From contig NZ_CAMLIG010000003.1 in the NCBI RefSeq assembly GCF_946480185.1, positions 124,001 to 188,000 on the forward strand: a stretch of 64,000 nucleotides of DNA. Reading direction: 5' to 3'. Of the stretch, positions 1 through 7,355 are shown one piece after another. A model generated the notes under the pieces. The model did not search any database. It was given only the letters and a program-made list of their open reading frames with translations, and was not told the origin of the DNA. Origin of the DNA: an uncultured Pedobacter sp. Its GTDB lineage: Bacteria > Bacteroidota > Bacteroidia > Sphingobacteriales > Sphingobacteriaceae. Within the stretch, counting starts at the first letter, position 1. Each line of letters opens with the position of its first letter. The position numbers were made by a program, and so were the translations under genes.

Positions 1-1271
1 GCCGGATTGCTCCGTCTTTCCTTTACCCAGTCTTTTAAAAGCTTTTTAAAATTCGCTTTAAACGCCGGATTATCAAACCAAATATGCGCTGAAAACTGTG
101 TCCACCATAAAATTCCTTTTTCCTCCATCAAATCTCCATAAAGCAAATTATGCGGTTGATGCGCATCGCGAAAAGCATTAAAACCGGCTTGTTGTAACAA
201 TGAAATTCTCGATCTGATTTCCTCATGCGTAAAAGCATGGCTGTAGCCGATGGCGTGTTCGTACTCGGCAATTCCGTTAATGAAAACTGGTTTGCCGTTG
301 AGGTAAAAACGCTGGTCTTTGGCTTCCACCGATTTTGGCCAGCTAATCCATCTGATACCGTAGTTCAGCGTATCGGTATCTAAAATTTTATTGCCCGATT
401 TAATATTGGTGACAATTTTATAGAGGTAAGGGTTTTCCAATGACCACAAGGTCACATTTTTTAAATTGTTAAAACTTTGAGGAACTTGCCCAACTTCATC
501 CGCTTTAAGCGATATTTTTGTATTTATTGATTTTATCACTCGCCCTGCCCTATCCATCAATTGGTTTTCAACGGTAATTTTCGCTTCCTTTTTTTGATAG
601 TTTTTAACTTCCGTTTGCAGATGAATGGTACTGTTTTCCGCTCTTACGGTGGTATCATTCCAGGCATGGACACCAAAAGGCTCGATTTTTACGGGATTGC
701 TGATGATTAAATGCACCGGACGGAAAATTCCCAAGGGTTGCGAGCCTTCGGAAAAACCACGTTCGTCAGAACAGCCACCGCAAACCCAGGGTAAATCTCT
801 TATGTCTGCCGGATGTTCGGCATAAACGGTTAAGATATTCGTTTTTCCATCTCGGTAAATGACCTCGCTGGCATCCAAAGTAAAAGTTGTTCTTCCGCCG
901 GCATGTTCGCCGATTTGCTTTCCGTTTAACCACACCGTGGCGTAAGAACCCACGCCCTCAAAAAAGAGAAACAGTTTTTTTTCGGCGGAAGCCTTAACCG
1001 AAAACTTTTTACGATACCAAGCGTTGCCATGCAAATTTCCATGCATCAATCGGCGATAGCCTCCGTAATCGTCCCAATTATGCGGAACGTTTACTTTTTT
1101 CCAATCGTTATCCTTAAAATCAGCTGATTTGAATTGAGGTTGGTCTTTAGCATTGTTTTCATCTAAAGCAGTTTGCCAATTGCTATTCAACAAAATATCT
1201 TGTCTTATCTGTGCAAAAGCTTGTAAAAATCCGATGGAAAAAATGATTGCCAGAATGCCTTTCAACCTCAT
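1..1271 (-). CDS. Glycoside hydrolase family 2 protein, C-terminal part beyond window
   Basis: I translated this from the reverse strand. It is open from the ATG at 1271 to the window edge (about 423 residues), with no internal stop. It starts with a Sec signal peptide ending FLQAFAQ. The GH2 sugar-binding beta-sandwich follows (VPHNWDDYGG, then AWYRKKF and ATVWLNGKQIGEHAGG). Next come the immunoglobulin-like domain and the start of the TIM barrel (NGKPVFINGIAEYEHAIGYS, then QAGFNAFRDAHQPHN). The GH2 acid/base Asn-Glu pair would lie outside the window, so activity cannot be checked. The start follows the GH95 stop by 1 nt, so it is probably the last or a late gene of the minus operon that begins at 10055. 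GH2 enzymes in RG-II loci include alpha-L-arabinopyranosidase and beta-glucuronidase; which applies here is not decided. Family assignment is firm, substrate open. Confidence 0.85.
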   Translation of the reverse strand, partial: MRLKGILAIIFSIGFLQAFAQIRQDILLNSNWQTALDENNAKDQPQFKSADFKDNDWKKVNVPHNWDDYGGYRRLMHGNLHGNAWYRKKFSVKASAEKKLFLFFEGVGSYATVWLNGKQIGEHAGGRTTFTLDASEVIYRDGKTNILTVYAEHPADIRDLPWVCGGCSDERGFSEGSQPLGIFRPVHLIISNPVKIEPFGVHAWNDTTVRAENSTIHLQTEVKNYQKKEAKITVENQLMDRAGRVIKSINTKISLKADEVGQVPQSFNNLKNVTLWSLENPYLYKIVTNIKSGNKILDTDTLNYGIRWISWPKSVEAKDQRFYLNGKPVFINGIAEYEHAIGYSHAFTHEEIRSRISLLQQAGFNAFRDAHQPHNLLYGDLMEEKGILWWTQFSAHIWFDNPAFKANFKKLLKDWVKERRSNP

Positions 1272-1272
1272 G

Positions 1273-4092
1273 CTATTTCTTTTGTAATTCTTTGTTAAAA
1301 CGATAATTTTTTCCTGCTTTCGCTAAAAAGGTAGTGGTTTTCCCTTTATAGTTGATGGTGCATTTTTCCGTAATTGCAGGCCTTATTTCCAGATGCGCTA
1401 ATATTCCATCATTCCATTTCATAGCTATGGTGTATGCACCTCTGGCTTTCATACCCTTAACTTCGCCATTCGGCAAACCGGAAGGCAATGCCGGCAAAAT
1501 GTCTAAACTGCCGTTCTGACTTTGCAAAAGCATTTCTGCTAAACCTGCCGCACCACCAAAATTCCCATCAATTTGGAAAGGCGGATGCGCATCAAACATG
1601 TTCCTGTAAACTCCGCCCCTTTCGCTTGCGTTACCATTTTCAGCCGGACTCAATAGTTTATCCATCATCATTAAAGCATGGTTGCCATCTTTATATCTCG
1701 CCCATAAATTCACTTTCCACGCAATACTCCAACCCGTACCTTCGTCACCACGGTACAATAAAGATTGTTTAGAAGCTTCCATCACTTTTGGGTTTTTAAT
1801 ATAATTGATGTCGTTGCCCGGATAAACTCCCCACAAATGAGAAACATGGCGATGAGTGTCTGCGGTATCGTCGATATCTTGCAACCATTCTTGTAGTTGC
1901 CCGTGTTTACCGATTTGGTTTGGCGCAATCTGCGAAACCATCATTCTCAAACTATCGGCAAAAGCTTTACCCTCATTTAAAATTTCGGAAGCTTTGATAC
2001 ATCTTTCAAACAAACTTCTGATGATCTGATGATCCATGGTTGGACCAGCGACCAAACCACCATGTTCTGGAGAATTGGACGGAGAACTAATTAACCAACC
2101 GGTTTTATCATCTTTCACCAAATTATATTTATAAAACTCCGCCGAGCTTTTCATCAAAGGATAAGCGGTTTCCTTTAAGAATTCTCGGTCTTGGGTGAAC
2201 AAATAATGCTCCCATAAATGTTGCACTAACCAACCCGAACCGCCTTGCCAAATGCCATGATTGGAGTTGTTAATCGGTGCTGTGGCTCGCCAAATATCAG
2301 TATTGTGGTGTTCTACCCAGCCCGGTGCGCCATAATGTACTTTTGCGGTTTTCGCTCCACTTACAGCTAAATCCTTCACCAAAGAAAAAAGTGGTGCTGT
2401 CAAATCGCTTAAATTCAGACTTTCGGCCGACCAATAATTCATTTCTAAATTAATGTTGGTGGTGTATTTACTTCCCCATGGCGGAGTTAATAAATTGTTC
2501 CAAATTCCCTGCAAATTGGGCGCTTGTGTACCGGGACGGGAAGAGGAAATTAGTAAATACCTTGCGTATTGAATATACAGCGCCAATAAAGCGGGATCTT
2601 TTTGATGCGTATAGTTTAGAATTCTTTGATCAGTTGGGATTTCAGATTGATCTTCTCCGCCAAAATTGACTGCGAAACGATTGTAATAAGATTGATAATC
2701 CTTAATATGTGCTTTCTCTAATGATGTAAAGGATTTGGATTTCAATTTTTCCAGTTGCGCTTTGGTGATTTCCATCGGATTAGCGGAAACATCCTGATAA
2801 TTTTTAAAATTGGTTGCCCCAACTAAGTAAATGGTGGCGCTATTGGCATTTTTTACTTCAATATCATGCGCATGAACCGTAATTTGTCCTTTTGGCGCAG
2901 AAATATATAATTGGCAGACGCCAAATAAAGCGCCATCTTTCACCTGCACTTTTAAAGCCAAAGTATGATCGTCTATCTGTGTAAATTGCTGTGCTTTATG
3001 GCTACTGCCCAAAATGGCTTTGAAGGAGATACTTTGTTTCTGATTAGCGCTAAGCTCGATAGCTAAGGTCTGATCGGGTGCGCTGATTAAATATTTTCTT
3101 TTGAACTGGATGCCGTCTTGCTCATAAGAAACCGATGCAATGGCTTTAGAAATATCTAAATCACGACGATAATTATTGGGTATAGATTTTCCTTTTGCAA
3201 ACTCCAGAAATAAATCGCCGAAAGGCTGATAGCTGGCCTGATATTGCGGATAAGCTGGCGGATTTTCATCCTGAATTTGATAATGCCAATTCGGTGAAAT
3301 GGCTATTCCTTCCTCTGCTTTTGTGCCTTCTGGATAAACTACAAATATTCTGTCGGATCCTTTGGTACCTGCAAAACCGCCTTTATCAAAATAATTAATG
3401 ACCTGTATAGCGATGCTGTTTTTTCCCCTTTTAACTAAATCTGCAGGAATTTCGTAATGTCTTTTTTTGCTGATGCCTTCGTCATTACCAATAAATTTCC
3501 CGTTGATGTAGGTATAATCTTCATCTCGGATTTTCCCTAGATCCACATAAAGTTTTTTGCCTTTCCAGTTTGCCGGAACTTCAAAAGTACTGCGGAACCA
3601 AACGGCGCCGTCTAGGCCTTCTAAACCATCTGTTTCCCAACCGTTGTTGGTGGGTAAAGTCATAGTCTTCCATTCGGCGATAGGCAAATCAGCTTTAGCT
3701 AAAGAAACATCACTTCTAATTTTTTTTAGCCATGACGTTCTCAACTTTTCATATTCCACTTCATCATGGTCTTTTAAGCCCATGAAATGCTCCATCCCAA
3801 TTTCTTCGGCTTCTTTCTGTTTTCCATCGTTTAAAAGCTGACGAATTTGCGCTAAATATTTAACGGCTCCGGGATTCGAATAATCGCGAGGTTTGCCTGT
3901 CCATAATGTTTCTTCGTTAAATTGTATATGGTCTGTTTCTACGCCTCCGTAAACCATGGCTCCTAACCTGCCGTTCCCTAAAGGTAAAGCATCTGTCCAA
4001 GCTTGGGCTTCTTGTTTGTACCAGAGTTTGTTTTGGGCGGATAATCCTAGACAAGTCGAGAGAAAAAATATGATTAGGATTAATTGCTTCAT
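1273..4092 (-). CDS. GH95 alpha-L-fucosidase / alpha-L-galactosidase with inserted beta-sandwich
   Basis: 939 residues with a Sec signal peptide (about residues 1-19), so probably periplasmic or surface-exposed. The N-terminal GH95 signature is WTDALPLGNGRLGAMVYGG (32-50), followed by FNEETLWTGKP (58-68). Catalytic candidates by comparison with characterised GH95 enzymes are N546/N548 in TTNINLEMNYW, E676 in SPSNSPE and D842 in QIDGNFGG, so the active site looks complete. About 160 extra residues (105-265) inside the N-terminal domain resemble a GH2-type galactose-binding sandwich (AVWFRSTFEVPANWKGKKL, then YTYINGKFIGNDEG). The family cleaves terminal alpha-L-fucose or alpha-L-galactose, and the latter caps RG-II side chain A; that reading is inference from context. 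The gene is separated from the upstream GH28 by 124 nt carrying a stem-loop, and from the downstream GH2 by 1 nt. Confidence 0.92.
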   Translation of the reverse strand: MKQLILIIFFLSTCLGLSAQNKLWYKQEAQAWTDALPLGNGRLGAMVYGGVETDHIQFNEETLWTGKPRDYSNPGAVKYLAQIRQLLNDGKQKEAEEIGMEHFMGLKDHDEVEYEKLRTSWLKKIRSDVSLAKADLPIAEWKTMTLPTNNGWETDGLEGLDGAVWFRSTFEVPANWKGKKLYVDLGKIRDEDYTYINGKFIGNDEGISKKRHYEIPADLVKRGKNSIAIQVINYFDKGGFAGTKGSDRIFVVYPEGTKAEEGIAISPNWHYQIQDENPPAYPQYQASYQPFGDLFLEFAKGKSIPNNYRRDLDISKAIASVSYEQDGIQFKRKYLISAPDQTLAIELSANQKQSISFKAILGSSHKAQQFTQIDDHTLALKVQVKDGALFGVCQLYISAPKGQITVHAHDIEVKNANSATIYLVGATNFKNYQDVSANPMEITKAQLEKLKSKSFTSLEKAHIKDYQSYYNRFAVNFGGEDQSEIPTDQRILNYTHQKDPALLALYIQYARYLLISSSRPGTQAPNLQGIWNNLLTPPWGSKYTTNINLEMNYWSAESLNLSDLTAPLFSLVKDLAVSGAKTAKVHYGAPGWVEHHNTDIWRATAPINNSNHGIWQGGSGWLVQHLWEHYLFTQDREFLKETAYPLMKSSAEFYKYNLVKDDKTGWLISSPSNSPEHGGLVAGPTMDHQIIRSLFERCIKASEILNEGKAFADSLRMMVSQIAPNQIGKHGQLQEWLQDIDDTADTHRHVSHLWGVYPGNDINYIKNPKVMEASKQSLLYRGDEGTGWSIAWKVNLWARYKDGNHALMMMDKLLSPAENGNASERGGVYRNMFDAHPPFQIDGNFGGAAGLAEMLLQSQNGSLDILPALPSGLPNGEVKGMKARGAYTIAMKWNDGILAHLEIRPAITEKCTINYKGKTTTFLAKAGKNYRFNKELQKK

Positions 4093-4126
4093 GGTTCTGA
4101 TTATTAAGTTATAATTGCATTTCGTT

Positions 4127-4206
4127 CGTCACTTTGAGGAACGAAAAGTCTCAAATGCAAGGTTTGATACTTTGCATGTGAGATGTCTCCTAACGTCGAC
4201 ATGACG
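4127..4206. repeat. Intercistronic palindromic (REP-like) element
   Basis: The ends CGTCA (4127) and TGACG (ending 4206) are complementary. Inside are GAGGAACGAAAAGTCTCA against TGAGATGTCTCC, and at the centre TGCAAG against CTTTGCA. The whole folds into a long imperfect hairpin. It resembles the degenerate CGTCATTGCGAGG-type repeats scattered through Bacteroidota genomes (recalled, not searched). It sits between the GH28 and GH95 genes of one minus-strand operon, where it could affect mRNA processing or stability. Confidence 0.6.
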
Positions 4207-4216
4207 GTATTGTTTG

Positions 4217-5791
4217 TTAATCAAACATTATTTTTTCTTTTACTTCGCTGCTTTGTTTAACCGGATTTTTTATCGCTTTAAAATTGTTGTTTTTAATGGT
4301 AATATCTGAAGATTTACTTCCACTAATGTCCACAAAACTTGGTGAACCTGCTTTTGGCCAACTGTTATGGATAAACACGTTAGACGTATTTTTCAAACTA
4401 ATTACGGGACTATTTGCCAATGGTTTATTGGTTTTAAATCCGTTAATTTCTAAATTTTTCACATTATCTGCTTTTAAAGAACTCCCTATTTTTGTGTTGA
4501 TGGTTACCTGATGAAACTCGATATTATTTGCATTTAAAATACTGAAACCTTCCTTTGCATCCATCTGGATGTCGTTAAAAGTGATTTGATCTACAGGCAT
4601 TTCTTCAATTCCATCAATTATACCTGCCACATTAATATCCACACCGGTAATATTACTGAAATGGATGTTTCTGAAGGCTGGCGTACGTTCCGAAACAGGT
4701 TCAACCTCGGTTTTAGCGTATTGCATATTCAGTACAATGGCTTCCTGTTGGATGTTTTTCATGATGATATTACTCACCCTGATATCTTCTACCACCCCAC
4801 CTCTTCCACGAGCCGATTTGATTCTGATGCCCCTATCGGTACCATCAAAAACACAGTTTGAAATTACAATTTTTTTCACGCCGCCCGACATTTCACTTCC
4901 GATGACCACGCCACCGTGGCCAGATAACATGGTAGTATTGGTGATGGTATAATTCTCTGCCGGTGCGTTCCATTTACGTCCGTCGCGGTCTTTGCCAGAT
5001 TTTATGGTGATACAATCGTCGCCTACGCTGATGTGGCAATCGGAAATATGAACGTATTTACAGGATTCGGGATTGATGCCATCTGTATTTGGAGATGGTG
5101 GATTTTCAATGGTGATGCCTTGTACCGTCACGTTTTCACAAAACTGCGGATTAACCGTCCAAAACGGAGAATTGATAATTTTAATTCCCTGAATCAACAC
5201 ATTTTTGCAATGTAAAAATTGGATAAACGGCGGGCGTAAAAAGCCACGTTCTACCCAACCTTTTAAATCAGGAGCAATCACCTCTTTGTTGTTTGCATGG
5301 AAAATATCCATGTATTTCTGAGGTTTTACGTTAGCAAAATTCTCAGATGTTGCCCACCATTTTTTTCCATGTCCGTTAATTAAACCGCGACCGGTTATTG
5401 CAACGTTGTCCACTTCATAAGCATAAAACAAAGGAGAAAAGTTATTGACAACCGTTCCTTCCCAACGGCTCGGCACCATCGGTAAATAATCATCGAAATT
5501 ATCACTAAAATGCAATTCGGCACCGGCATCAATTAAAATGGTAATGTTACTTTTTAAATGAATTGGACCGGTTAAGTATTTTCCAGGACCAAAATAAATG
5601 GTTCCTCCGCCAATTTTTACCGCATCGGCAATGGCATTTTCAATGGCTTTGGTAGCAATGGCACTGCTATCGTTTTTGGCACCATAATCAACCACGTTGA
5701 AATATTTCTGTGCCTTCGCCGAAAGGCCGAACACTATAAAGAAACATAAGATTACACTTATGTTTCTCAATTGTTTTGAATTTTGCTTCAT
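4217..5791 (-). CDS. GH28 polygalacturonase-family glycosidase
   Basis: 524 residues with a signal peptide (about 1-28, ending SAKAQ) and a right-handed beta-helix fold. All four GH28 signature blocks are present: NTDG at 235-238, GDDC at 257-260, GHGG at 291-294 and RIK at 323-325, giving the three catalytic aspartates, the histidine and the substrate-binding Arg/Lys. The family hydrolyses alpha-1,4 galacturonic acid linkages in homogalacturonan or at rhamnogalacturonan; exo versus endo action cannot be read from sequence. It follows the (alpha/alpha)6 glycosidase gene by 2 nt. The C-terminal part (about 345-510) keeps short beta-helix-like repeats. A second GH28 in the window (20354-21763) shares its layout but is a predicted lipoprotein, so the two may act at different places. 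Confidence 0.93.
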   Translation of the reverse strand: MKQNSKQLRNISVILCFFIVFGLSAKAQKYFNVVDYGAKNDSSAIATKAIENAIADAVKIGGGTIYFGPGKYLTGPIHLKSNITILIDAGAELHFSDNFDDYLPMVPSRWEGTVVNNFSPLFYAYEVDNVAITGRGLINGHGKKWWATSENFANVKPQKYMDIFHANNKEVIAPDLKGWVERGFLRPPFIQFLHCKNVLIQGIKIINSPFWTVNPQFCENVTVQGITIENPPSPNTDGINPESCKYVHISDCHISVGDDCITIKSGKDRDGRKWNAPAENYTITNTTMLSGHGGVVIGSEMSGGVKKIVISNCVFDGTDRGIRIKSARGRGGVVEDIRVSNIIMKNIQQEAIVLNMQYAKTEVEPVSERTPAFRNIHFSNITGVDINVAGIIDGIEEMPVDQITFNDIQMDAKEGFSILNANNIEFHQVTINTKIGSSLKADNVKNLEINGFKTNKPLANSPVISLKNTSNVFIHNSWPKAGSPSFVDISGSKSSDITIKNNNFKAIKNPVKQSSEVKEKIMFD

Positions 5792-5793
5792 CC

Positions 5794-7350
5794 TTATAAA
5801 GATGTTTTGATGCTTTTTAACTTTCTTGATTTATAAATGCGTTTTCCATCCTCGAATACCAAAAATCCTTTTCCTTTTCCGTATTTTTTACCTGTTTTAT
5901 CCCAAATTATGGTTAAAGATTTACCGTGATAATTTACACCATCTAAACAAAACCAATCCCATTTATTTTGCGGAACCAAAGGCTGGATAACTAGAGAATT
6001 ATCAATCTGTGGTTTTAAGCCTACCAAATCGCTAATCAGCAAATCTATATAACCCGAGTGGTTGTAAAAACGGCTACGAACGCTATTGTTCCCTTTTAAC
6101 CAATTTCCATTTTTTTCATCTTGATATTCACCAATGTAAGTTTCGCCTTGCTTAATATGCGCCATTGCATATTTATGAAACTCCTTGTAAAACACATCAG
6201 CATTCATATCGTCATGATTTTTATAATTATTGATAAAATTGCCTAAAGCTTTTAAAGTTTGTGTGGTGGCGTAAGGCCAAATTGCGCCGTCCCACTCGCA
6301 ACCATGTCCGCTACCATGTGTACGGAACTCAGGATGCCTTCGTTCTGCAGTAGTTAAACCCCAAGGCGCACAAAAACCCGCCGTATCGGTTAGCTGATGC
6401 CAAGCTTTTTCATATTTTTTTTCGTCTGCCGGAAGATTGAAATACCAAGGAATAAATCCTATGGCTTCGCGAGCGTTTGAAAAACCTTTACCTTTTTCTT
6501 TTTGTACCTCAAAAAAACCGGCAGTATCGTTCCATAAGCGGTTTTCTACAATGTCTTTTAAAGATTCTGCTTTAAGCTGATATTTAATCTTTAAGCTATC
6601 AACTCCAGCTAAACTTGCCATCGTACTCATTGCTTTTGCACTGCCGTACATGTAACTGTTAATAGTTGGACGGATATTTTTCTCTCTTCTTCCACCACTA
6701 ATGGATTCTTCCATAGCATCTTTTACATCGTATTGCCAAAAAGAACCGTCTTTTAATTCACGGTCTTTCTCCCATTTCTGGTAATCGACGTTTAAAGCTT
6801 GAAGATTCCTTTTTACAAAATTTATATCATGATCAACCTTATAAATATCCAACATCGTCCACGCAAACCAATTGCTGAAATTATGTAAATGCGGACTTTT
6901 TTCATGTGCATCCACATTTAGCCAAAAGTTGGCGTATTGTTTTGCAATTTCTGGATTGTAGAACCAACGGGCTTCGTTTAACTGATGCCCAACTGCACTG
7001 CTGATGGCGTTGTATTTTCCGCCATGGTTCATGTGAGTTAAAAACTCGGTAAATACATAGCCGTCTGGCGTATCTTTCATGTGCTTCCGCAATGTCCACC
7101 AACGGTAGTAGTAAATCTTTTTTATGGCAGAATCCGGACAATCAAAAAGAGGGATTTGCTGAGAGAGAAATTCATAAGTTTTAGCATTAGAAATGGCGTT
7201 TACCACATCTTCAGAATCTAACGAATTGAAATAGCTGATGTCCTGTTTCATCAACTCTGGCTTTAAAACCATTCTTTTTTCCTGTGCCGATGTTTGGTAA
7301 AAAACAAATAAACCAGCAAAGGCAATTACTATTTTAATTTTACGTATCAT
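5794..7350 (-). CDS. (alpha/alpha)6-barrel glycosidase, MGH1/GH63-like, possibly GH142-type
   Basis: 518 residues with a signal peptide (about 1-22). Motifs typical of (alpha/alpha)6 glycosidases related to GH37/GH63 and MGH1-like enzymes: DVKDAMEESISGG (208-220), IRPTINSYMYGSAKAM (226-241) and CEWDGAIWPYATTQTL (351-366). The acidic residues D211 or E214 and D354 are the likely catalytic region. A short C-terminal beta-rich tail follows. In Bacteroides thetaiotaomicron the GH142 beta-L-arabinofuranosidase module of the RG-II system has this fold, and the surrounding genes make a similar role plausible, but I cannot confirm the family from sequence alone. The gene sits 5 nt after the GH138-like gene and 2 nt before GH28, inside one operon. 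Confidence 0.7.
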   Translation of the reverse strand: MIRKIKIVIAFAGLFVFYQTSAQEKRMVLKPELMKQDISYFNSLDSEDVVNAISNAKTYEFLSQQIPLFDCPDSAIKKIYYYRWWTLRKHMKDTPDGYVFTEFLTHMNHGGKYNAISSAVGHQLNEARWFYNPEIAKQYANFWLNVDAHEKSPHLHNFSNWFAWTMLDIYKVDHDINFVKRNLQALNVDYQKWEKDRELKDGSFWQYDVKDAMEESISGGRREKNIRPTINSYMYGSAKAMSTMASLAGVDSLKIKYQLKAESLKDIVENRLWNDTAGFFEVQKEKGKGFSNAREAIGFIPWYFNLPADEKKYEKAWHQLTDTAGFCAPWGLTTAERRHPEFRTHGSGHGCEWDGAIWPYATTQTLKALGNFINNYKNHDDMNADVFYKEFHKYAMAHIKQGETYIGEYQDEKNGNWLKGNNSVRSRFYNHSGYIDLLISDLVGLKPQIDNSLVIQPLVPQNKWDWFCLDGVNYHGKSLTIIWDKTGKKYGKGKGFLVFEDGKRIYKSRKLKSIKTSL

Positions 7351-7355
7351 TCCTT

